From J038 sp034437535 (GTDB lineage Bacteria > Chloroflexota > Anaerolineae > Aggregatilineales > Phototrophicaceae): a DNA stretch of 36,643 nt. The DNA lies in NCBI GenBank assembly GCA_034437535.1, contig DAOTTZ010000192.1, positions 1-36,643 of the forward strand, written 5' to 3'. The translations under genes and the position numbers were made by a program. Position 1 is the stretch's first letter, and every line of letters starts with the position of its first letter. The notes beneath the pieces were generated by a model. That model was not told the DNA's origin. It saw nothing but the letters and a program-made list of their open reading frames with translations, and made no database searches. Below, one piece after another: positions 14,956 to 22,571 of the stretch.

Positions 14956-17172
14956 ATGCCTAAAGACAAACTTGTTCAGGTCGGCCAGAGCGTTCAACGT
15001 GTCGATGCTATCGGCAAAGTCACCGGCGAAACACCCTACCCCGGCGACATCGACATGGATGACCAACTTTACATGAAGATCCGTTATAGCGACCGCGCCC
15101 ATGCGCGTGTGGCCCGCGTTGATACCCGCAAAGCAGAGGCCTTGCCGGGGGTGGTCGCGGTCTTCACGGCGGCGGATACGCCAGTGAATGAATATGGCTT
15201 GATTACCAAAGATCAGGCCGTGCTGTGTGGGCCAGGGAGCAGTAACCCCGCCGGTGAAATCGTGCGGACGTTCATGGATCAGATCGCGGTTGTCGTCGCA
15301 GAAAGTGAGGCCATCGCCGCTGAAGCAGTCGGTTTAATCACGGTCGAATACGATGATCTGCCCGGTGTCTTCGATATGGAGACGGCCATGCAAGATGGAC
15401 AACCTCGACTACACGAAAACTGCCCGAATAACATCTTATGTCACTATCGCATCCGTAAAGGTGATATGGACGCCGGGTGGCAACAGGCCGAGGTCGTTGT
15501 CGAAGGGACGTATAGCACCGGCTACCAGGAACATGCTTATCTCCAGCCGGAAGCCGGCCTGGGAATGATCGACGAAGAAGGCCGGGTAACCGTCATCGTC
15601 GCCGGCCAGTGGACGCATGAAGACCTCTGGCAGATCACCCACGCGCTTGATCTCCCAGAAGAACAGGTGCGCGTGATCTACCCGGCGATTGGGGGTGCAT
15701 TCGGTGGACGCGAAGACATGTCAGTCCAGATCGTGTTGGCATTGGCCGCCCACCGTCTCCGCCGCCCGGTCAAGATCATCTGGAGCCGCGAAGAAAGCAT
15801 CATGAATCATCACAAGCGGCATCCAATCCGCATGTGGGCACGTTGGGGGGCCACCAGAGACGGAAAAATCGTCGCCGTCGAGTCGCGGGTCATTGGGGAT
15901 GCCGGTGCCTACAATTACACAACCACCAAAGTGATGGCAAATGCCAACCTGATGGTCACCGGACCATATGAAATCCCCAACATCCACATCGATACTTATG
16001 GCGTGTATACCAATAACATCCCGTGTGGGGCTTTCCGGGGGTTTGGTGCACCCCAGGCCGCGCTGTGTGCCGAGGGACAGATCAACAAATTGGCAGATGC
16101 CCTGGGTATGGATCCGGTCGCCCTGCGGATGAAGAACACCATCCGCGAAGACAGCATTTTATCTGTTGGCACCCCCCTGCCCCCCGGCGTGACCATGCCG
16201 CAGGTCATCGAACAATGCGCGGTACAAAGTTACTGGGATGCATCGTTCCAACGCCCTGCCTTAGAGCAACCGGCTGACCCGACCAAACGCCGGGGAATCG
16301 GCTTCGCCTGTGGCTTTAAGAATGTCGGTTACTCTTTCGGCTTCCCGGAACATAGTTGGGCGCAGATCGAGCTATATGGGGGTGTAGAGATCGAGCATGT
16401 GATCGTGCGGCAATCCGGTGCGGATGTCGGCCAGGGTGCCCATACCGTCATCATGCAGATGGCGGCTGATGCTACGGGTGTGCCTCTGCACAAAGTCCAA
16501 CTGGTCGGATCTGACACGGCAGAAACCCAGTCATCCGGCAGTGCATCTGCCTCTCGTCTAACTTTCATGGCTGGCAATGCGATTCGCGGTGCGGCGGAAA
16601 TCGCACATCAGAAGTGGCAGGAAGAAGAACGGCCGGCCATCGCAGAATTCATGTATAGGCCGCCGAAGACCACGATGTACGACCCCAAAACCGGCAAAAG
16701 TGAGCCGAACTTCGCTTATGGCTATGCCGCGCAGGCTGTCATCGCCGAAGTAGACATTGAGACCGGCCATATCCAATTAATCGAAGTCGTCTCTGCTAAT
16801 GATGTGGGCAAGGCGATCAACCCGCAACAGGTCATCGGCCAGATCGAAGGGGCGGTCGTACAGGCGTATGGATATGCCGTGATGGAAAATCTTATTTCAG
16901 AAGCCGGACGCATCAAGAATCCATACTTATCAACCTATTTGATCCCGACTGCCCTGGATGTGCCGATCAACGTTAAGGCGGTCGTGCTAGAATATGCCGA
17001 TCCAATCGGCCCCTGGGGAGCGCGGGGGGTGGCAGAAATGCCGTTCTTGCCGTTGGCCCCGGCCATCGCCGCCGCCATCTACGATGCAACCGGCGTCTGG
17101 TTGGATCATGTCCCGTTTACGCCAGATCGTGTCGTCAAAGCCTTCCGTGAGCAAAGCGTAGGCATCCTGTGA
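14956..17172 (+). CDS. Molybdopterin-binding catalytic subunit of a xanthine-dehydrogenase-family hydroxylase
   Basis: The 738-residue protein hydroxylates a heterocycle or aldehyde carbon at a molybdenum cytosine/pterin dinucleotide centre. The a/b-hammerhead domain occupies about residues 1-125. Cofactor-binding blocks are GGAFGGRED, GAFRGFGAPQAALCAEGQ (the xanthine-dehydrogenase type of the active-site loop, not the AYRCSFR loop of CO dehydrogenase), and GADVGQGAHT. The catalytic glutamate is Glu694 in GARGVAEMP. No in-frame TGA is present, so no selenocysteine is encoded. The start at 14956 follows a GGGA-type ribosome binding site, and the stop overlaps the YqeC-MocA gene by four bases. 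The substrate cannot be deduced; purine, aldehyde and nicotinate relatives are all possible. Confidence 0.93.
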   Translation: MPKDKLVQVGQSVQRVDAIGKVTGETPYPGDIDMDDQLYMKIRYSDRAHARVARVDTRKAEALPGVVAVFTAADTPVNEYGLITKDQAVLCGPGSSNPAGEIVRTFMDQIAVVVAESEAIAAEAVGLITVEYDDLPGVFDMETAMQDGQPRLHENCPNNILCHYRIRKGDMDAGWQQAEVVVEGTYSTGYQEHAYLQPEAGLGMIDEEGRVTVIVAGQWTHEDLWQITHALDLPEEQVRVIYPAIGGAFGGREDMSVQIVLALAAHRLRRPVKIIWSREESIMNHHKRHPIRMWARWGATRDGKIVAVESRVIGDAGAYNYTTTKVMANANLMVTGPYEIPNIHIDTYGVYTNNIPCGAFRGFGAPQAALCAEGQINKLADALGMDPVALRMKNTIREDSILSVGTPLPPGVTMPQVIEQCAVQSYWDASFQRPALEQPADPTKRRGIGFACGFKNVGYSFGFPEHSWAQIELYGGVEIEHVIVRQSGADVGQGAHTVIMQMAADATGVPLHKVQLVGSDTAETQSSGSASASRLTFMAGNAIRGAAEIAHQKWQEEERPAIAEFMYRPPKTTMYDPKTGKSEPNFAYGYAAQAVIAEVDIETGHIQLIEVVSANDVGKAINPQQVIGQIEGAVVQAYGYAVMENLISEAGRIKNPYLSTYLIPTALDVPINVKAVVLEYADPIGPWGARGVAEMPFLPLAPAIAAAIYDATGVWLDHVPFTPDRVVKAFREQSVGIL

Positions 17173-18530
17173 GATTACACGAAGCCTTCGGCATACAACG
17201 CGGTGATGTCGTCGCGTTCATCGGCGCGGGTGGCAAGACGTCTACCCTTGTCAATCTCGGCCATGAATTAGCCGAGATGGGTTGGCGCGTCCTGGCGACG
17301 ACGACCACCAACATCAGCGCAGATCAACTGGCGATCTTGCCGAGTGCCCTCCCCCCGGATGCAAATAGCCAAGACATCTCCAACGCGCTAACAAATGATC
17401 GCTTCGTCTTTCTGTATGATCGCATCAAAGGCGGTGCCGTCTATGGGCCAGAACCCAGTTACATCCCGCGCCTGATGGATGCTGTCGATAGTGACGTTAT
17501 GCTCATTGAGGCTGATGCGGCAGGTGGTTTATTGCTCAAAGCACCCTTTGATGACGAGCCGATCATCCCGCCGGAGACATCACTCGTGATCCCGGTTGTC
17601 TCACTCTCCGCACTCGATAAACCGCTGGATGATGAACATGTTTACAATGTGCAAGCCATTATCGACCGGTACGGCTTCCCGAAAGGCACCCGCATTCGCT
17701 CTCCCTGGATTGCGCAAGTTCTGCGTGATGAGACGTTGGGCTTACGCGGTGTGCCAGAAAAAGCACGCACCATCGCATTTTTGAATCAATCCACAATGAC
17801 AGATTTTTCTCGATCACGCGCCCGGATTATCGCCCGGCTCGCGCTCAGAACTGGTAGACTGGAAAGCGTCGTGATCGGTTCGGCGCGGGCATCGCAACCA
17901 GTCTACGAAATCCAACGGCCTATTGGTGCGGTCGTGCTGGCGGCAGGCTTATCCTCCCGCATGGGCCAACCCAAAGTGTTACTTCCCTGGGAAAACGATC
18001 ATACGATCATCGAACACATCGTCATGCAGTTAATCGCCGCCCGCATCGATCATATCGTGGTTGTTACCGGGCACATGGCAAAAGCCGTCAAGAGCGTGGT
18101 CAAGCCGCTGGGTGCCCAGGCCGTTTATAATCGCTCTTATAAATCTGGCGAAATGTTGTCCTCCGTTAAAGCCGGGTTACGTGCCATGCCAGGTCACATC
18201 GCGGCGACCCTGCTCGTCCTGGGAGACCAACCCCGCATCCAGCCGAAAGTCGTCTATCAGGTGTTGACGCGCTATGCAGAGACAGACGCTGGTCTCATCG
18301 CACCCAGCTACAAAATGCGGCGTGGTCACCCCATCTTGATCGGGCGGAAATACTGGACGGAGATGCTCAACCTGCCCCGCAGTGGTTCCCCGCGTGAGGT
18401 CATCGAAAATCATGCGGATGCGATCAATTATGTCACAGTAGATACCGATAGCGTTTTGCGCGATGTCGATACACCGCAGGATTATGCTGAGGAACGCTGG
18501 CGGGCCGGTCTGACCGGCTCCGATGGTTGA
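17169..18530 (+). CDS. YqeC-like GTPase/ATPase domain fused to MocA-type molybdopterin cytidylyltransferase
   Basis: The 453-residue protein has two modules. Residues 1-240 match the YqeC family, seen near selenium-dependent molybdenum hydroxylases: a P-loop-like GAGGKTST (19-26), TTTTNIS (44-50) and EADAAGG (114-120). Residues 252-450 are a nucleotidyltransferase with VVLAAGLSSRMGQPK (255-269), VLGDQPR and HPILIGRKYW, typical of MocA, which makes molybdopterin cytosine dinucleotide from CTP. The start is GTG at 17169, overlapping the preceding TGA. It completes a maturation set with XdhC for the hydroxylase just upstream. Selenium use is suggested by YqeC but is not shown; YqeB and SelD are not in the window. 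Confidence 0.9.
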   Translation: MRLHEAFGIQRGDVVAFIGAGGKTSTLVNLGHELAEMGWRVLATTTTNISADQLAILPSALPPDANSQDISNALTNDRFVFLYDRIKGGAVYGPEPSYIPRLMDAVDSDVMLIEADAAGGLLLKAPFDDEPIIPPETSLVIPVVSLSALDKPLDDEHVYNVQAIIDRYGFPKGTRIRSPWIAQVLRDETLGLRGVPEKARTIAFLNQSTMTDFSRSRARIIARLALRTGRLESVVIGSARASQPVYEIQRPIGAVVLAAGLSSRMGQPKVLLPWENDHTIIEHIVMQLIAARIDHIVVVTGHMAKAVKSVVKPLGAQAVYNRSYKSGEMLSSVKAGLRAMPGHIAATLLVLGDQPRIQPKVVYQVLTRYAETDAGLIAPSYKMRRGHPILIGRKYWTEMLNLPRSGSPREVIENHADAINYVTVDTDSVLRDVDTPQDYAEERWRAGLTGSDG

Positions 18531-18533
18531 ATC

Positions 18534-18560
18534 AAAAAAGCCTGGTCAATTGTTGACCAG
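18534..18560 (-). terminator. Intrinsic terminator after tRNA-Leu
   Basis: On the minus strand CTGGTCAA (18560-18553) pairs with TTGACCAG (18549-18542) around a three-base loop and is followed by GCTTTTTT. It ends the tRNA-Gly - L25 - tRNA-Leu unit. Because it lies between convergent genes it may also slow plus-strand transcripts from the YqeC-MocA gene, though the plus-strand tail is poorer in T. Confidence 0.88.
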
Positions 18561-18568
18561 ACTTTACT

Positions 18569-18652
18569 TGCCGAAGGTGGGAGTCGAACCCACACTCCCT
18601 AATGGGAACTACGCCCTGAACGTAGCGCGTCTGCCGATTCCGCCACTTCGGC
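18569..18652 (-). tRNA. tRNA-Leu (anticodon CAG)
   Basis: The minus strand folds as a class II tRNA of 84 bases. The acceptor stem is GCCGAAG / CTTCGGC with discriminator A, and the anticodon arm CTACG-TTCAGGG-CGTAG gives anticodon CAG. A long variable arm (CCC-ATTA-GGG) and a T-arm GTGGG-TTCGACT-CCCAC complete it. CCA is not encoded. It lies 49 bases downstream of the L25 gene with no separate promoter visible. Confidence 0.95.
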
Positions 18653-18701
18653 TTTAGAACAAGACGAATTGTAGCAGAGAAACCCGCCCTGTCAAGACGA
18701 A

Positions 18702-19385
18702 TTAATCTTCGAAGTCTTCTTCGTTTTCGGCTTCGTCTTCGCCCACAGTCGGCACTTCCGCGCTGACTTCTTCTTCCTCAACCGCATCTTCGCCAGTCGC
18801 CAGAACCTTCTCCAGCAGTTCGGCACGGGCGGCAGATGTCTGCGAGACACGCGCCAACATTTCTTCCGGATCGTTCAGCACGGTTGTCCCTTCATCGAAC
18901 TTGAGATCACCCACGCTGATCGAATCGCCAACTGCTTTCAACTCACTGAGATCAACGACGACTTCATTGATGATCTTGGATGGCAACGTCTCAACCTCGA
19001 TAGCATTGGTCCCGGTAATCAAGATCCCTTCGCGAGCCACCACCGCCGGGCTAGACCCAACGAGATTCACCGGGATTGACACCTTGATCTTGGTGTTTTC
19101 ATCGACGGCGAAGAAATCAACATGTTCGATGGTACCCTTCATCACATCACGCTGAACATCACGCGCCAGCACCGGGTAAGCCTTGCCATCAACGTTGATG
19201 TCAATCAGGTTGGTACCGCCAGCGTTCATCAACGCAACTTCCAGCGGGCGATATTGAACTTGTAGCGGCATGGGGTCAATGTTCGGCCCATATACCGAGA
19301 TCGGAACAATGCCTTGCTTACGAAGCCTTTTCACCTTTTTGCCAATGATGGTGCGCGTCTGCGCCTCAATTTTATACTCAGCCAC
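18702..19385 (-). CDS. rplY: Ribosomal protein bL25 (general stress protein Ctc type)
   Basis: The 227-residue protein binds 5S rRNA in the large subunit. Residues ~1-95 are the L25 domain (IIGKKVKRLRKQGIVPISVY, VLARDVQRDVMKGTIEHVDF) and ~100-190 the TL5/Ctc beta domain (EVETLPSKIINEVVVDLSEL, GDSISVGDLKF). An acidic tail rich in Glu and Asp follows. The start is GTG at 19385, not an upstream ATG at 19418: AAGGAG sits seven bases before the GTG, and the conserved sequence begins directly at MAEYKIEAQTR. The upstream alternative would fall within the T-tract of the hairpin after tRNA-Gly. Confidence 0.93.
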   Translation of the reverse strand: MAEYKIEAQTRTIIGKKVKRLRKQGIVPISVYGPNIDPMPLQVQYRPLEVALMNAGGTNLIDINVDGKAYPVLARDVQRDVMKGTIEHVDFFAVDENTKIKVSIPVNLVGSSPAVVAREGILITGTNAIEVETLPSKIINEVVVDLSELKAVGDSISVGDLKFDEGTTVLNDPEEMLARVSQTSAARAELLEKVLATGEDAVEEEEVSAEVPTVGEDEAENEEDFED

Positions 19386-19414
19386 TTTCAAGCTCCTTGC
19401 GTCATCCATTGCGT

Positions 19415-19449
19415 ACAAGAAAGAAGGACGCCTACCGCGTAAGCGTCCT
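19415..19449 (-). terminator. Terminator-like hairpin between tRNA-Gly and L25
   Basis: On the minus strand AGGACGCTTAC pairs with GTAGGCGTCCT (11 bp with one G-U) around a GCG loop, followed by the pyrimidine run TTCTTTCTTG. It begins seven bases after tRNA-Gly and ends about 30 bases before the L25 start. That leaves no room for a separate L25 promoter, so it may be a partial terminator or processing structure. Confidence 0.75.
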
Positions 19450-19455
19450 ATCGTT

Positions 19456-19527
19456 AGCGGGTAACGGGACTCGAACCCGTGACATTTTGCTTGGGAAGCA
19501 AACGCTCTACCACTGAGCTACACCCGC
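19456..19527 (-). tRNA. tRNA-Gly (anticodon CCC)
   Basis: The minus strand gives a 72-base tRNA with acceptor GCGGGTG / TACCCGC (one G-U pair) and D-arm GCTC...GAGC. The anticodon arm TTTGC-TTCCCAA-GCAAA has anticodon CCC, and the T-arm is ACGGG-TTCGAGT-CCCGT. The discriminator base is T and CCA is not encoded. Confidence 0.95.
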
Positions 19528-19538
19528 AGAATATACAA

Positions 19539-19567
19539 ATTATAGAATTGACCAGCACACTTGTCAA
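19539..19567 (-). promoter_or_regulatory. Consensus sigma-70-type promoter for tRNA-Gly
   Basis: On the minus strand a perfect TTGACA (19567-19562) and a perfect TATAAT (19544-19539) are separated by exactly 17 bases. The predicted start is about five bases before the tRNA 5' end. This is the strongest promoter in the window and probably also drives L25 and tRNA-Leu. Confidence 0.93.
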
Positions 19568-19641
19568 GACTGCCAATTCCTAAAACACTCATGTTATTAT
19601 GCTAAACAAGAGCAAAGCACACGAACAAAGGTACAAAACAC

Positions 19642-20424
19642 ATGGCAATATTAACCGGACGGGTGGCACTGGTGACCGGCGGAGGGCGTGGCATCGGACG
19701 CGCTATCGCGCTGGCCCTGGCAACATACGGCGCAAAAGTCAGTGTAACCGCCCGTAGTGTCGATGCGATCCACGCAGTATCAGCAGAATTAGGGGAGAAC
19801 GGTATGGCCGTCGCCGGGGATGTGACCCAACCGGAAGACGTTCAGCGAATCATCCAGACGACGACCGAGACCTTCGGGCCGATTGACATCTTGGTGAACA
19901 ATGCCGGCACGCTCGGCCCGATGGGACACTTAGAAGACACCGACCCCGCCGCATGGACACAGGCCGTCGCGGTGAATTTGTTCGGTGTTTATTACTTCAT
20001 GCAAGCCCTACTCCCCGGCATGAAAGCACGAGGTTACGGGCGGATCATCAATATCGGCACCGGGGCCGCCAAAGGCAACGGCATGAAGAACATCAGCGCG
20101 TATTCCACCAGCAAAGCCGCGATGACGATGCTCACCCGCCATACCGCTGTTGATCTGGCCGATACCGGCGTCACCGTGAACAGTGTCGCGCCGGGTGTGG
20201 TTGATACTGCAATGACACAGACCATCCGCGCTAACCCTGATGCAGGTGCCAGTGGTGAACGGTTAAGACGGCTCTATGATGACGGCCAGATGTTCCAACC
20301 AGAGGATGTCGCTCATTGGATGGTGGCGGTGATCCTGAGTGATAAAAACGGCGAAATATTGGACGTCCGGCAGGATAGCGATGAACTAGATGCCATCCTG
20401 CACAACCAAACAGACTCCAATTAA
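19642..20424 (+). CDS. Short-chain dehydrogenase/reductase
   Basis: The 260-residue protein is a classical SDR: TGGGRGIG (12-19) for the dinucleotide, NNAG (86-89), and Y154-STS-K158 as catalytic Tyr and Lys. The usual catalytic serine about 12-13 residues before the tyrosine is not obvious: the segment reads INIGTGAAKGNG, so Thr140 or no residue may take its place. The tail EILDVRQDSDELDAIL replaces the common C-terminal substrate loop. Substrate unknown. An AT-rich region with TATTAT (19595-19600) upstream may hold the promoter. The gene converges on the debranching enzyme gene, overlapping its stop codon. Confidence 0.9.
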   Translation: MAILTGRVALVTGGGRGIGRAIALALATYGAKVSVTARSVDAIHAVSAELGENGMAVAGDVTQPEDVQRIIQTTTETFGPIDILVNNAGTLGPMGHLEDTDPAAWTQAVAVNLFGVYYFMQALLPGMKARGYGRIINIGTGAAKGNGMKNISAYSTSKAAMTMLTRHTAVDLADTGVTVNSVAPGVVDTAMTQTIRANPDAGASGERLRRLYDDGQMFQPEDVAHWMVAVILSDKNGEILDVRQDSDELDAILHNQTDSN

Positions 20425-22379
20425 CCCGTCAATTGCCACATCCGCAAGATTTCGGCCACACTCCAGGCCTGGGCAATCGCACCGCGTGGGGTAAAGGGTG
20501 CATCCCCGTCAAAAATCTCCGCCACATTACCAATACAGTGTTGCGTAAGATGCTGTTCAAACGCCGTTAGAAATTCACGGGCACGGGCCTTGTCTCCATA
20601 AACCCGCAGATGGGCCGCCACAAACGGGCCGATCAACCAGCCCCACACCGTCCCCTGGTGGTAGCGACCGTCACGGGTGCGGCGGTCGCCCCCGTATACT
20701 CCGGCGTAATCCACCTCAAACGGTGCCAGACTGCGTAATCCATGCGGTGTATATAAGTGCCGGGCACAGATCGCCACGATCGCTCGCTGATGTGTGGCAC
20801 TCAACGGTGAATGCGGCAAGGAGACTGCAAACAATTGGTTCGGGCGCAATTGTGGATCATCGGTGCCAGCCGGTGTATCCAGCACATCGTAGCAATACCC
20901 GGTTGTCTCGTTCCAGAAGCGACTGAAACTCTGTTGGACTGAGTCGGCTAACGTATCATATCGTTCAGCGGGTTGATCCAGCCGTCGGGAAAAATCTGCC
21001 ATGACGCGCAAGGCGTTATACCAAAGCGCGTTGATCTCCACGGCTTTGCCACTGCGCGGCGTGACGACCCACTCCTCAACTTTGGCATCCATCCAGGTGA
21101 GTTGAACCTGCTCCTCCCCTGCCGTCAACAAATTATCGGCAGGATCAACGCGGATGTTATATCGGGTGCCCTTGAGATGCCAATCGATAATCGACACCAA
21201 AGCCGGATAAAGTTCGCTCAAGAGTTGTGTATCATCGGTTGATGCGACATATTGCCGGATGGCTTCAAAATACCAGAGGGTCGCATCGACGGTATTATAT
21301 TCCGGCGTCTCACCATAATCTGGAAAGCGGTTCGGCAACATCCCTTGATCGACAAATTGGCCGAACGTCCGCAGGATAGCGGCGGCTTCGCGGTGACGCC
21401 CGGTGGTCAACGTCAGGCCGGGCAGACTAATCATTGTGTCCCGGCCCCAATCCCCAAACCAATGATAACCAGCGATAACCGAATGACCGGCTTCTCCAGC
21501 GGGGGTCTGTCGTTGGACAATGAACTGATCCGCCGCTAACACCAACTGCTGGATCCAACCCGGCACCTCGCCTAATTGATGTTGGGCGATAAGTGTTTGT
21601 TCACGCTCGGTCTTGATGGCATACGCTTTGGCCGGGTCACGCTCGACCGTTGGCGTTGTAGAAGCGAGTAACGTCAACGACTCCCCTTCCCGGAGCATAC
21701 GACTGATCTCTGCCACATGCAGATGTGCGTCCAGGTCGTCTTCACCACGATAATGCTCAACCGCCAGATAAAAATCTTTACGCCAGGTATGCACCGGTTC
21801 GATCTCTGCGGATTGGTGTGCGAAAACATAAAACGGTTCGCCCTGAGCCTGGAACTTCAATCCGTCATCAACCGGTGTTGTCGTCAGGTCGAAATCCCCC
21901 ACAGCCGTATTCGCATGAAAATCACGCGCTGTGACCAGCACCGATGTCTTCAGTACAAGCGGCGCGGATGCCCGGACGACACGATATTGTACATACGTCG
22001 CGTTGATGCCATAGGGCATCCAGATGCGCTTTTCGATGATGGCATCCGCGATGGCATATTGCCATACAGGCGTATTCCCATCTAATGAAAATTGATTGAT
22101 ATACCGATACCCATCCGGGGCCAGTGGCGTCGCTTCGTCGATCATCTGGTTGCTATACAGCGGGTAGCGAATCCCCTGGTACTTGGCCGTCGTGTCGAAC
22201 TTACTGACCAACAGAGTACGCCCCAATGGCGGCTCTAGCGCGGCGACCAACATGCCATGATAATGGCGCGTCAACACGCCGCTGATCGTACCGGAGGCAA
22301 AACCGCCGATTCCGTTCGTCACCAGCCACTCACGGGTTGTGCTGGCCTGTGGATCATCACAGATACCGCGACCGATCAT
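20421..22379 (-). CDS. Amylo-alpha-1,6-glucosidase / glycogen debranching enzyme
   Basis: The 652-residue protein hydrolyses alpha-1,6 branch residues of glycogen-type glucans, in the archaeal/bacterial single-activity GDE group. The N-terminal beta domain begins REWLVTNGIGGFASGTISGV (family N-terminal signature). The catalytic (alpha/alpha)6 barrel starts near HSVIAGYHWFGDWGRDTMIS and holds YNTVDATLWYFEAI, EINALWYNAL and YHQGTVWGWLIGPF. The start at 22379 is chosen over an in-frame ATG at 22403 because AAGGAG lies eight bases upstream of it. It is an intracellular enzyme with no signal peptide. Its stop codon overlaps that of the SDR. Confidence 0.92.
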   Translation of the reverse strand: MIGRGICDDPQASTTREWLVTNGIGGFASGTISGVLTRHYHGMLVAALEPPLGRTLLVSKFDTTAKYQGIRYPLYSNQMIDEATPLAPDGYRYINQFSLDGNTPVWQYAIADAIIEKRIWMPYGINATYVQYRVVRASAPLVLKTSVLVTARDFHANTAVGDFDLTTTPVDDGLKFQAQGEPFYVFAHQSAEIEPVHTWRKDFYLAVEHYRGEDDLDAHLHVAEISRMLREGESLTLLASTTPTVERDPAKAYAIKTEREQTLIAQHQLGEVPGWIQQLVLAADQFIVQRQTPAGEAGHSVIAGYHWFGDWGRDTMISLPGLTLTTGRHREAAAILRTFGQFVDQGMLPNRFPDYGETPEYNTVDATLWYFEAIRQYVASTDDTQLLSELYPALVSIIDWHLKGTRYNIRVDPADNLLTAGEEQVQLTWMDAKVEEWVVTPRSGKAVEINALWYNALRVMADFSRRLDQPAERYDTLADSVQQSFSRFWNETTGYCYDVLDTPAGTDDPQLRPNQLFAVSLPHSPLSATHQRAIVAICARHLYTPHGLRSLAPFEVDYAGVYGGDRRTRDGRYHQGTVWGWLIGPFVAAHLRVYGDKARAREFLTAFEQHLTQHCIGNVAEIFDGDAPFTPRGAIAQAWSVAEILRMWQLTG

Positions 22380-22464
22380 GTTTGTCTCTCCTTTGAGAAC
22401 CATTCGTTAGACGTTATGGTCTTCATAGTAACACGGTAAGCTCGGCATGACCTGTGCTGTAACG

Positions 22465-22500
22465 AAATAAAAACCGCGCCGGGAGATGATCCCGGCGCGG
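22465..22500 (-). terminator. Strong intrinsic terminator of the giant surface-protein gene
   Basis: On the minus strand CCGCGCCGGGA (22500-22490) pairs perfectly with TCCCGGCGCGG (22484-22474) across a five-base loop and is followed by TTTTTATTT. It is the last of three hairpins after the giant gene and lies 85 bases upstream of the debranching enzyme start. Confidence 0.93.
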
Positions 22501-22514
22501 CGATTGTGCTACTG

Positions 22515-22571
22515 AGTGGGGATGTGACCGAGGTCACATCTCCACTGTTTGGTAGTAGAGCTTGCTCTACT
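22515..22571 (-). other. Two further hairpins at the end of the giant gene
   Basis: AGTAGAGC / GCTCTACT (22554-22571, perfect 8 bp, two-base loop) overlaps the TAG stop at 22567-22569. AGTGGGGATGTGACC / GGTCACATCTCCACT (22515-22546, 15 bp with one mismatch, two-base loop) follows it. Neither has a T-tract, so they are more likely RNA-stabilising structures or protein-binding palindromes than terminators. Confidence 0.8.

Noticed and set aside
14956..17172. Selenocysteine in the molybdenum subunit.
   Set aside because: The reading frame has no in-frame TGA before its stop, so any selenium would have to be a cofactor ligand and not an encoded residue.
18504..18518. Hairpin GCCGGT / ACCGGC at the end of the YqeC-MocA gene as a terminator.
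   Set aside because: It is only 6 bp, inside the coding region, and has no T-tract; the hairpin at 18542-18560 is a better candidate.
19386..19418. A longer L25 starting at the ATG at 19418.
   Set aside because: The added 11 residues are not conserved-looking and overlap the tail of the hairpin after tRNA-Gly; the GTG at 19385 has an ideally spaced AAGGAG.
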